From: Blastocystis hominis
Lineage: Eukaryota > Sar > Bigyra > Opalinata > Blastocystidae
Length of the DNA stretch: 64,000 nucleotides
Reading direction: 5' to 3'
Assembly (NCBI RefSeq): GCF_000151665.1
Contig: NW_013171820.1
Coordinates: 156,444 to 220,443 of the forward strand
A program made the translations under genes and the position numbers. Numbering within the stretch: position 1 is the first letter of the stretch; every line of letters starts with the position of its first letter. A model generated the notes under the pieces. The model did not search any database and was not told the origin of the DNA. It worked only from the letters and a program-made list of their open reading frames with translations. Positions 55,501 to 64,000 of this stretch are shown piece by piece.

Positions 55501-57968
55501 GGGGCGACGATATACGCATCTCGTTTCACCATATAACACGCAGATTCCAAAGAAGGCAGTAAAACATTCTTGCTGTTTGTGAGAAGCGAGTAATCGGTAT
55601 CCGCAAATGCAGAACTCGCCGTGAATGACGAAATCGTCACATCGGAACCGATTAATCCCGAAAGAAGAACGTCGCAAGCGAAGTAGCGCCGAATGTCAAA
55701 GGACTGAATACGGAAGCCGATCGATCCAAATTGGATTTTCATAACATCCTCGCCAATTTCGCACGTCAGCTTTCCGTTTGTGGCCATTTCGGGAGAAGCG
55801 CTCTTTAGCAAAAAGACGAAATACTTCTTGTAGTCAGTATCGTAATAGGACCGCGTGTAATAAAGCGTAACGCCCTGCTCCGATCTGTATAGAATCACGC
55901 ACATAACGGGCTGATCCATCTGCAATTTGGTGTAATAGCAATTCGAAAACTTAGGATTTGCATCCGAAACAAAGCTCATGAAATCCCGCTGGATATGGCT
56001 CAAATACACGTACGATGGGATGGTCATGCTGCTAAACCAAAGCATCACGCAGCTCGCTGGTTCCGTAAGTGCCACGTCCATATTGATCTGGAACTTGGGG
56101 AGGGGCAAAGCGTACTTCCAATACAGGCATCCACACTTCGAGCTATTTCCAAGAGTGAGACTGTGCTTTTCGTAGTCGAACTGGACAAAGAAATTGAAAT
56201 AGCAGCTTTCGTTCGAATAAATGAACTGATTGCGGGACGCCATGCAGTTTTTGTCGCACACTCGATCATCGGAATGCAGAAAGTATCTCCACGTATCCAG
56301 ATAAGATCCTTTTCCTTCCCGTAAAACCAATTTGTATTGAGCGTTGGAGTAAGCGTATTTCCGAGCGCCCTCCTCTTTCCCAAAATGGCTGCCTATCGTG
56401 CTCAGAATCGCAGCGTCCGAGGGAACGTTCTTCCAGCTCTCAGGCGACGAGAAGCTGTAAAGGAAGATGCCCAGCACGCCGATGCAACATGCCACGCTCG
56501 GATCCGACGGCTGGTTGATAAGGCATACCGATTTCAAATGGTTCGGCACGTTCGAAATGGCTTTCTCCAGATAGATGTTGGCTTGCGATGAGTTGACCAT
56601 CAGGCTGATCTTCTTGTCATCCATCAGACCGTAGCGGATCGTAACGACTTTCCTCACATCCACGGCAAAAGAGATCCGCACTTGTTCGCCTTGCGTCTCT
56701 ATGGTTTCAGAGTTGGTTTTGATCCTCGTCACGTTTTTCCCGGACACCAGATACACGTTCGATGTGTCCGTTTTCCCAAATTCAAGCCAGAAAAGATCGC
56801 AGGCGAAGAACATTATGTTGCCAGTCGGTTGTTCTGGGAGCAGAATATGACAAATATAGCCGTAGAGATTTTCAGGGGTGTAATCGACCTGCAGCGAGCA
56901 GTGCGGATGGAGTTGTAAAGCAGCTTCGATCTGCGTGGCGGTGCAGGATTGAAGAAGGTCATGCGGGAACATGGAGACGACATCGTATTGTACAAAGACG
57001 TCGGGACAGGTCGCGACTTGGCGACTTGGCGTGGCCTGCTGTTCCTCCAATGCCACCGGAACAGGGCGGCAAAGGTAATAGGCAGCTGATTTCGCGGAGA
57101 AACAGGGCGTGACGGTTTTGTGCCTATTCAAATTCTCGATTTCCTACACATCACAAATACGCGTCGTGCGTGCTACTTCCTTCTTGGAGAGGCTGTACGA
57201 GCAAGAAATGCAGATGCTCCCGCGCGAATTGCGAGCGCCACAGTTTGGGCAGCGCCAGGAAACGATGGACTTCAGCCGGAACAGCGCGTACTGGCTGCCC
57301 GAGGGGAGACTGATGAGATCGCTGAACGTACAGTTGTCACATGCCGAAGACTGCGCGATACTCTCCGGATTGACGGGAATGCTGACGTTCTGCGGGTTGC
57401 TCGGATTGGTCGGGTCGAGTAGGCAGTCGAACAGCACCGAGCTGCTGACATTGACCGCAATACAGTCAATCTTGGGGGCTTCGACACCTTCTTCTGGAGG
57501 CGGAGGCGAAGGTGCAGGAGGCGGAGGCGTCATTTCCTCTTCGACGATTTGCGGAGATTCAACAGAGAGCGGAGTTGCAGTGAGGGGCGTTGTGAGGGGA
57601 GTTCGCTCCGATTCCATGGTCGTCTCATTCGTTTCGGAGTTCGATGAGCGATCCAATTCGTGCACGGATAGCCAGTAGCCGTTATTATACTCCGGAGCAC
57701 TTGTACCGACTTCCGCGTAGTGACCATCGAGAAGGAGCGTATCCAGATCGGTCGTGTAGTAGTAGCCATTGGGATATTTCTTCAGCAGTCCGTTCCGGTT
57801 ACCCAGCTTCAAATAATAATTGGCTAGGTGATCCAAGCACTTCTTTTCCACAAAAGGGACACCCGACACGCTGCTCAGCTGCTTGGTGAACACATCTAAA
57901 AACGGATAAAGCAGGTAAAGACTTTGAAAAAACACGTAGTATTGACCTTGATACTTGGACCTCTTCAT
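52538..57968 (-). CDS. giant ubiquitin-specific protease with inserted LamG-like region
   Basis: USP-type cysteine deubiquitinase. Exons (minus) at about 57968-57177 (with a probable 27-nt intron near its 5' end), 57143-54924, 54886-54629, 54598-54466, 54433-53373, 53342-53022, 52988-52664 and 52632-52538 give about 1,725 residues; the other introns are 30-37 nt. A RanBP2-type zinc finger (WRCPNCGARNSRG...CISC) lies at about residues 225-250. The Cys box GLYNFFNICFQNSTLQLLF has its catalytic Cys codon at 55155-55157 (about residue 918); the usual Gly of GNTC is Phe. The His box GYSMDSGHYVVL and WVFYNDEEI lie near residue 1606. CxxC pairs (CDQC, CNQC) sit between, as in the USP fingers. A concanavalin/LamG-like sandwich (about 1270-1370) lies between Cys and His boxes. 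The stop is an encoded TAA. Confidence 0.85.
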
Positions 57969-58158
57969 ATTCCTATTTGTGACGGCTGTACAGAATTGCT
58001 ACAAAACTTGCTCTCCAATCAATTCCAAGGGCTCTTGAAAAGACTTCAGTACATTCACTTCCAATGGATACGACAATAATAAGAGGGAAACTATGTTTAC
58101 GCAAGCCTGGCTCTTGAGACGCTTATCATTAAATGCCCTATATACTTAAGGTTGTCAA

Positions 58159-58529
58159 TCACTCATACACAAAGTACAACAGTTTAACCGCATACTTCCG
58201 CAGTATTGCTTCAAAGAACGTCACATTACAGTGAAACAATATTTTTAACAAAACTTCATGAAGTTCAGGAAAAAACGATTCGAACGATAGAAGGTCTTCA
58301 TAGCCAGACAACCACGAGATAAACTCTATTTGATGAAAATCCGGCTCACTTCAATACCTTCCGCATCTTTCTCCTTTGCGAGAGAGATCTTTTGACGTAA
58401 ATCCTCCTTTCTCTGTTTATCATGCTTTTTATCATCATAATGATTCATCAATTCGGCAAACATTTCAGGAAGAGTCATAGTGTCGATATTATCGTATTCT
58501 TTTGATTCGCGTTTTCTACTAGATTTCAT
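58159..58529 (-). CDS. small unknown helical protein
   Basis: Two exons (58529-58358, 58325-58159) across a 32-nt intron (58326-58357) give 112 residues. The first part is charged (MKSSRKRESKEYDN, MTLPEMFAELMNHY, KQRKEDLRQKISLAKEK). The second is a set of amphipathic helices (FISWLSGYEDLLSFESFF, LHEVLLKILFHCNVTFFEAIL). Splicing avoids a stop and continues the helical pattern. No family is recognised. The stop is an encoded TGA. No octamer is seen within 100 nt. Confidence 0.6.
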
Positions 58530-59338
58530 AATAGAGCCAATATTATATGAATGACGAATAATAATTTATAATTAGCCAGAAAAACGTTTCACTTGAGTAT
58601 AGATCCGTTTTTTTACAATCTTTTTGATTCCAACAACTTGAATCATTATTTGCTTGCATAATACATACCTATATACATGTACAACTCTCTAATGCTTATA
58701 TGGTTATTATTATTGATACAAGGTAATGATGATGTCCATCTCTTCTTAAAGGCGACTGTCGCAACATTTTGTTTTTCACATAATGGTCGTTACAAATCAT
58801 TCAATAATACAGGGGATAAAAAGCATGAATAGGGAAAGAGTCGATGAAAGGGCAAGTCAGCATACAATGAAAAACATAGGGAAAGGAGTCGTTAGTCATA
58901 GAGAATATTAATAATAATTCAATAGGATTAATGAATGTAGGAATGAATAGAATATTAATTATTTTCATTTAATAATATACAAATTCAGAAAAAGAAAGCG
59001 TATTTGAATTCTACAATGCATATCACACAATAATGGTTATTTGTTATTGGAAACAGAGATACTATATTGAATCTTCAATTCTGCAAGTAAGAAACGAAGA
59101 ATTGAAATTATGTCATTATTTCAAAGGAATTGATTTTGAATACATTTTGTTGACTATTATTTCAAATGATTTAATTCATTATTCAGTTTTATTAATTTCT
59201 GTTAAATAATTACTACTATCTTTCAATATTTCACCATTATTCCCTCTCCTTTTTCATTCAATCCCACTCACTCACTTCAATGAATCGCCCTGCTATTTTT
59301 GGTTAATGATGATCCTAATGATGGGTGCTGGCCATTGA
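58530..59338. other. AT-rich intergenic region
   Basis: About 800 nt, strongly AT-rich, with no coding exon or RNA gene recognised. Confidence 0.5.
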
Positions 59339-59346
59339 AACAAACA
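59339..59346 (-). terminator. TGTTTGTT polyadenylation octamer
   Basis: Exact octamer 4 nt after T at 59351, which begins the poly(A)-made stop of the GalNAc-transferase. Confidence 0.85.
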
Positions 59347-59350
59347 ATCC

Positions 59351-60684
59351 AGACAGTGGCATTCTTAAAAAACATTTGCTGGTATGTGAAGTGAGATAAA
59401 TCATTTGGTGAAACGGTCATTACACTGCCACAAGAATAAGGAACATTGGGTGGCTGCATACGTTCTACACATGATTCCTCTATCCAAAAATAATATTACT
59501 GGGAAGACACAGTGCGCGACCCTTAAACTTCTCGGCATACCAAGAAAAAGGTTTGCAGTTGAGACGCTTCTTCAGCTCCAAGCGCTCCGAAATATCTCCA
59601 ATATTGAGCTTTTCCACCCTTCTTTCGTTAAGGCTGCTGGCATTGTAGAAAAGCTGCAAGTACTCGTCGTCCATCCAGACATGCGCAATTCGAACATAGT
59701 TTCGGACAACATCATTTCCGTTCACCGGGTAGGGGAACTTGGTTCGGAACCCGTGGGCCACGAACGAATCTTTCGCCACTACGATTCTTCCTCCACACAG
59801 CCACGTTCGGAAGGAGATCTCCACGTTCTCGCCGCCCCATGTGCGAAGATCCGGGTCCATCGCGCCCTGGTTCCACCAGTACTTGCTGATCACGAACATG
59901 CCCATTGTGATCGGCGAGTAAGGATCCTTCCGTGAGCCTCCGCCCCAGATCTGCCTCAGATCCATGCGGATGGTAGCGGAACTGCCGATGCCCTTCCAGA
60001 CGGGGAACGGAACGAAATGCTCCTTGTCCAAATTGAAGTTGATATAGTTCACCACCGTTTTGGGATCCTCCTCGATGAGACGCTTCGGGGTTTTCAGCCA
60101 GTTCGGCCCCACATACACGTGAGCATCGATGAAAGCAAGATATTCTCCGCGCGCGTTATTTCCCCCAATGTACCGAGCACCTATCAAACCCATCCGGCGA
60201 TCTATATATCGAACTCGGTTGGAGAAGCCCCACCAGTGCGAATAATGCGAACAAGAGTCTCGTTTGGATTCCATTGAACTGGTACATCTGAAAGGTCGTC
60301 AATAATCAGAATCTAGTATGTACTGCCAGTAACTATTCTGTACTTCCTTAAGATATTTCGGATCCGTATTCTCCAGAACATTGTTCACTCTACAAATACA
60401 ACATCTTTTCAAAAATACGTCTTTTCCAAAAGCTCCTCGTTAAATGAGACAATAATCACCGTGAATCTTCCGTCTCTTCTTCCCAGAGTCGAGTTTCCTT
60501 TTCCAGGGTAATGCCGCAAGCTAGGACCGTGCTTTTCAGAGTAGTAGGACATGTTACTTCCTGCCTGGATCAGACGATCGGGGTAATGCTCAATTTGTTG
60601 CACAGATAGAATGAGATGGCTTTTCAACGAGGCAAGAATCACCACGCATACTACAATCGAAATTACACTAATCAGGCTTTTCAT
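59351..60684 (-). CDS. polypeptide N-acetylgalactosaminyltransferase (GT27)
   Basis: Golgi type II enzyme that starts mucin-type O-glycans by adding GalNAc to Ser/Thr. Five exons (60684-60419, 60389-60344, 60312-60234, 60201-59500, 59464-59351) give 402 residues; introns are 29, 31, 32 and 35 nt. A signal anchor (SLISVISIVVCVVILASL) starts the protein. GT-A motifs follow: FTVIIVSFNEELLEK, ILIIDDLSD, FIDAHVYVGPNWL (DxH metal site), then MGMFVISKYWW and TWGGENVEISFRTWLCGG. The stem is short, and the C-terminal ricin-like lectin domain of animal enzymes is missing. The frame ends ...FFKNATV with T at 59351, 4 nt before TGTTTGTT, so poly(A) makes UAA. An upstream in-frame ATG at 60702 is less likely because it overlaps a preceding octamer. 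Confidence 0.92.
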
Positions 60685-60697
60685 TACACAAAATTGT

Positions 60698-60705
60698 AAC
60701 AAACA
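60698..60705 (-). terminator. TGTTTGTT polyadenylation octamer of the PH-domain gene
   Basis: Exact octamer on the minus strand, 12 nt after the encoded TGA at 60720-60718 and only 14 nt before the GalNAc-transferase start. Confidence 0.75.
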
Positions 60706-60717
60706 ATATCAAACATT

Positions 60718-61475
60718 TCAGTATTCAACCTCTATTCTTTGCTCGTTTTGAAGCCTTCACATCAACCTGTCAAACTACAACACCTACATCTTGTTGATTC
60801 TTTCCTTTTCGCCGATTGTTCGTTCAGCAAACTAATCGTTTACGCAACCATACCGCAAATAGTACACTAATAATCTGCAAATCCACCTTTGTGGTTTCCA
60901 CATGACCCAACGATTGCTTTATTCTCCACTGTCTCTGTCTACAGCAGATTACTCGAATACGAAACCAATCTACTTCTCAATCTCATTCTGAAACATGATC
61001 ATCTCTCCAGGTTTCTCAAAACGAAATTGGTAGCACTTCGTTAAGCTTGTGAGCTACGCAATTACCCTAATTTTAGCAAGAGAGATACTCTGACAATCAG
61101 CCCTTCGGTCTCAACACTAAAGTTGCGTACGTCAATTGGGAATCTTGGGGTTAAGTTTAGGACGCTAAATCAGTATACCCTTTCACGTACAGTCCCTAAC
61201 TATTAGCAATATATATGTGGAGCAACATTCGAACTAGAGTACTTAAAGATATAGCCATCTGTTATCACGAGAAACCGAGATTTCCAAACTGGAAGACACT
61301 TCATGTTTAACCGGTAAGAGAGCTTTGAGACGCTCACCGTATAGCATTCCTTCATTCTAAGCATCTCTTGGCAAGAGATCGACTATTTCGCACTTAGAGA
61401 TAAAGAGCCAACGTGTCGGTTTGTTTTACTCTCGACAATGAGCGCCTCGTTCACATCATACACTTTAGAATCCAT
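60718..61475 (-). CDS. PH-domain protein built from tiny exons
   Basis: No frame in this stretch exceeds 60 codons, yet splicing 26-39 nt introns joins about nine exons into about 165-178 residues. Start MDSKVYDVNEALIVESK (ATG 61475). The PH fold reads LRMKECYTCLPVWKSRFLVI, TDGYIFKYSSSN, then FPIDVRNFSVETEGLIV, then CYQFRFEKPGEMIMFQNEIE, with the expected W-K-x-R-x-L pattern near strand 2 and a final amphipathic helix. After it comes a basic/helical tail (RQWRIKQSLGHVE, FAERTIGEKERINK). PH domains bind phosphoinositides or proteins; the ligand is unknown. An encoded TGA is followed by an exact octamer. Individual junctions are uncertain, especially around the 39-nt segment, which could also be coding. 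Confidence 0.62.
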
Positions 61476-61586
61476 CCCTATAGTTTTGTAAAACACCCTG
61501 TTTTTTGGAATCCTGATTTAAAAACACAAAACAATCCCTAACGAAGCATGGAAACCACACTCCTTATTTAGACAGACTGGGATCAG

Positions 61587-62159
61587 ATGAACAGTGACAA
61601 TTTTTCGCTATGGCAGACAGAGGAGAAGGGTAATGAGGAGCTCACCCTGAAAGAACTGCACACATTGTTGCATGGCCAGTACGAAAAGTTTGTCTATGAT
61701 AAAATGTGCATTACAAAGAACGACAAAGTAACCTATCTGTATGGTACATGGGAACCTACGCGGGGATTTGTGGTTGATTATAAGGTCTATGAAAAGTCAC
61801 ACGAGAATATTGTTAAGATTTTCCTTCCTCCTCGTGGATATAATTTTAATAATAATAATAATAGTGGCGAGTGGGAAAAATACTATGAGGGCTATATTCT
61901 GCAAGGTGTATCAACACAGTCCTTAACACAACCAAGCGATCTGATTCAGCTCCGCAAACTCTATCACGCTTGCTGCCCTTCTACCTATCTGCAATTTCAC
62001 ACAAAGCGGAGTGGAAGTGCACACTACGGAAATATAACGAAGGTGTTCTACCTAACGGATGTATCTATATTCTTGTCGCTCCTTTCCCACGGATATACCC
62101 TTTTTTCTGCACTTGGTATCGATATTGTTAACAATTACGCAGATACCCCAATACCATAA
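61587..62159 (+). CDS. unknown intronless protein, possibly of the MORN-like family
   Basis: 190 residues from the ATG at 61587, with an encoded TAA. The protein has a Glu/Leu-rich start (EELTLKELHTLLHGQYEKF), a repeated Tyr/Lys beta pattern (VTYLYGTWEPTRGFVVDYKVY), an Asn run, and a hydrophobic C-terminal stretch (VSIFLSLLSHGYTLFSALG). GEWEKYYEGYI is weakly MORN-like. It is AT-rich and intronless, resembling the other lineage-specific genes here. No octamer is seen downstream. It is divergent with the PH-domain gene. Confidence 0.55.
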   Translation: MNSDNFSLWQTEEKGNEELTLKELHTLLHGQYEKFVYDKMCITKNDKVTYLYGTWEPTRGFVVDYKVYEKSHENIVKIFLPPRGYNFNNNNNSGEWEKYYEGYILQGVSTQSLTQPSDLIQLRKLYHACCPSTYLQFHTKRSGSAHYGNITKVFYLTDVSIFLSLLSHGYTLFSALGIDIVNNYADTPIP

Positions 62160-62732
62160 GCTAAAAGAGCAATCATTCCGATGTAATTTTTTGAGCAACT
62201 ACTTGTTTTCTGTCCGTAAACGACCACAAAAAAAGAGAAGTGCGATTTCACATACTCATTGCTAAAAGCAAATATTATTGCTTTGCTACATAGTTTATTA
62301 GTATCGTTGAGACGTAACACAGCCACATTTGATAAAACCCATTTCTACATCCAATTCGACTCTCCTCTTTTTCTGCTTTATTTTTATTTTCTATCCCATT
62401 GCGTCAAACTCGACTATTTTGCATCACAAAAGAAACTAGTAAATAACAGTTCGCCTATCTGTACTGTATTTTAGTAGATACGCATGTATCACACTCTAAT
62501 CTTCTAAAGCAATATAAACTATATGTGTATATGTAAGTATATACATATATATTTCTTGATGAATACTCCACCCTGGGGTAAAATCACCATCTTATTAATT
62601 TAGCTAGCTTATTCAATTTACCCCCTTCTCTCCTCATTCCAAAATTCCCTGCTTTTTTGTCGTTCCTTTATTGAACAATTGCTCCATTCAAAAGAATAAC
62701 CTTATTACTGTGGTTAATTGTTATAGAGTGAA
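62160..62732. other. AT-rich intergenic region upstream of eS6
   Basis: No coding exon recognised. It should contain the eS6 promoter; no motif identified. Confidence 0.5.
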
Positions 62733-63597
62733 ATGAAGGTGGGTATTTGCACTTGTAAACGCTCTTTCTTCTTCCTTTAAGAAGCATTGACTAATCTCTT
62801 CGTAGCTGAACATTTGCTATCCCGCTCTCGGTTCTCAGAAGCCTATTGATATCGATGATGAGAACAAGCTGTACGAATTGTGTTTTGCTCGTTTATTGCT
62901 AGCCGTTGTCTGATGGACAAGAGAATTAGCCAGGAGGTTGAGGGAGACCTTCTCGGAGATGAGTTCAAGGGCTACGTCTTCCGGTAGGGGTTTTGCGTGT
63001 ATTTGCTCATTTTTCAGCATCACTGGAGGAAACGATAAGCAGGGTTTCCCCATGAAGCAGGGAGTTCTCTGCAACTACCGTGTGCGTCTTCTGCTTGCCG
63101 ACGGCATGTCCTGCTACCGTGCTCGTCGCGACGTTGGTTCGGAATCTTCATTTCACGTCTAGGGTGAGCGTAAGCGCAAGTCCGTGCGTGGCTGCATCGT
63201 GGGTTCGGATATCTGCGTCCTGAACCTGATGATCGTGAAGAAGGGCGAGCAGGAGATTCCGGGTCTGACCGACGAGGCCTCCGCGAAGCCCCGCCGCCTG
63301 GGTCCCAAGCGTGCGAGCCACATCCGCCAGCTGTTCGGTCTGAGCAAGAAGGACGACGTCCGCAAGTTCGTGGTGCGCCGCCAGTTCGAGCACAATGGCC
63401 ACAAGCGCGACAAGGCGCCCAAGATCCAGCGTCTGGTGACCCACCTGCGTCTCTGCCACAAGCGTGCGAACGAGCGCGCCATGAAGCTGTCCCGCGAGAA
63501 CTCGCGCCAGGAGGCCGCTGCCTACAAGCAGCGCATGGAGCAGCTGAAGAAGGAGAAGAAGGAGGCCCGCTCCACCCGCAAGTCGCACCACGAATAA
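62733..63597 (+). CDS. RPS6: ribosomal protein eS6
   Basis: Small-subunit ribosomal protein and target of S6 kinase in animals. Five exons (62733-62738, 62806-62879, 62903-62983, 63018-63132, 63163-63597) give 236 residues. The first exon is only Met-Lys, then a 67-nt intron, typical for ribosomal protein genes. The second intron is only 23 nt (62880-62902). Splicing rebuilds [65 protein letters not shown], and PGLTD...[16 protein letters not shown]. The C-terminal Lys/Glu helix ends [10 protein letters not shown], shorter than in animals and with few of the C-terminal kinase-site serines. Codon use is strongly GC-ending, as in the aldolase gene. The stop is an encoded TAA. Confidence 0.96.
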
Positions 63598-63643
63598 TAA
63601 GGCGATGGAAGGAAAACCACAGTAATGACTTGAGGTTGTCAAT

Positions 63644-63651
63644 TGTTTGTT
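63644..63651 (+). terminator. TGTTTGTT polyadenylation octamer of eS6
   Basis: Exact octamer 46 nt after the encoded TAA of eS6. Confidence 0.8.
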
Positions 63652-63684
63652 TGACTAAACGCTCCAGAAGTGCCAAGTTACCAA

Positions 63685-64000
63685 ATGGCAGTAATCAAGA
63701 GTGACAAGGAGGTGTATGTTATTACATACGCCCACTTTGTTCTAATTGTGTGTTTTAGTTTACCTGGGATGCTAACGTCTAGTTGGTCATAGCAATCTAT
63801 TTCCAGCTGTATTTTGTTCGTTCTATGTTATTTGATATTGTTTTCAGCGGTGTTGTACTGTACGTGGGATCACAATTATTTTACGCCTTCAAAGATGGAA
63901 AGAGCATCATTGTGGATTTTGGAGATATCTCCGGTTCGCGTTATTCCTGATGTTCATCCATAGGAACCAGTTTGTGTCGGGTGAAAGAACACACGTATTC
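63685..64000 (+). CDS. 5' part of an unknown membrane-protein gene
   Basis: Start MAVIKSDKE, an intron of 41-47 nt ending at 63758, FTWDAN, a 30-nt intron (63777-63806), then a hydrophobic exon (FVRSMLFDIVFSGVVLYVGSQL) and FKDGKSIIVDFGDISG. A further 30-nt intron (about 63933-63962) lets the frame continue to the window edge (TSLCRVKEHTY). One transmembrane helix is likely. No family can be named from this part. The start lies 34 nt after the eS6 octamer. Confidence 0.5.

Noticed and set aside
60961-61040. Possible U1 snRNA-like sequence on the minus strand (ACCTGG...ATGATCATG)
   Set aside because: It lacks the essential ACTTACCT 5' end, and the same bases are coding in the spliced PH-domain gene.
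1-64000. CRISPR arrays, insertion sequences, bacterial operons or ribosome-binding sites
   Set aside because: None seen. The spliced genes, eukaryotic protein set and nuclear-type tRNA show a eukaryotic nuclear genome.

Overview
The window is nuclear DNA of a stramenopile protist, almost certainly Blastocystis. Three independent signs agree. (1) Genes are broken by very short GT-AG introns, mostly 28-37 nt; about 100 can be placed because they restore conserved protein domains. (2) The octamer TGTTTGTT, or a one-base variant, sits just past the end of many genes on both strands. (3) In seven genes the reading frame has no encoded stop but reaches a T, TA or TG lying exactly 4 nt before that octamer, so the poly(A) tail would complete the stop codon. 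This is the Blastocystis 3'-end logic. The calls rest on hand translation and hand splicing; exon edges may be off by 1-2 nt and some starts are uncertain.

Layout. 0-3.6 kb: two AT-rich MORN-type genes (the first also LRR) and intergenic DNA. 3.6-17 kb: an unknown gene, SPT5, two receptor-like type I membrane proteins (one with an EGF module), an unknown gene with a Glu-Thr repeat, the splicing factor U2AF65, and a PAP2 lipid phosphatase. 17-36 kb: a dense core of short multi-exon genes, including class II fructose-bisphosphate aldolase, a HAD phosphatase, CIA2 (MIP18), a coiled-coil protein, a PDIA6-like disulfide isomerase, a PDCD7 (U11/U12-59K)-like protein, an OMA1-like M48 protease, a GOLD-domain protein, an F-box-like protein, RGP1 (Rab6 GEF subunit), the DEAD-box helicase DDX27/DRS1, and a large serine-rich protein ending in a hydrophobic tail. 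36-42 kb: tRNA-Asp(GTC), a 59-residue MGCCC protein, a repeat-rich LRR gene with a duplicated exon-intron unit, and a MORN-like gene. 42-58 kb: two giant minus-strand genes, VPS13 (about 3,400 aa) and a ubiquitin-specific protease (about 1,725 aa). 58-64 kb: a small unknown gene, a GT27 polypeptide GalNAc-transferase, a PH-domain gene made only of tiny exons, an unknown intronless gene, ribosomal protein eS6, and the start of another gene.

Two compartments are visible. Conserved housekeeping genes are GC-richer, split by mini-introns and packed with gaps as small as 16-20 bp. The MORN/LRR genes are AT-rich, mostly intronless or with one stereotyped intron, repeat-bearing, and separated by longer AT-rich spacers. 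The core genes cover transcription (SPT5), splicing (U2AF65, PDCD7-like), ribosome biogenesis (DDX27, eS6), membrane and lipid traffic (VPS13, RGP1, GOLD, PAP2), secretory folding and glycosylation (PDIA6, GalNAc-T), cytosolic Fe-S assembly (CIA2) and organelle quality control (OMA1). They look like ordinary neighbours rather than one pathway.
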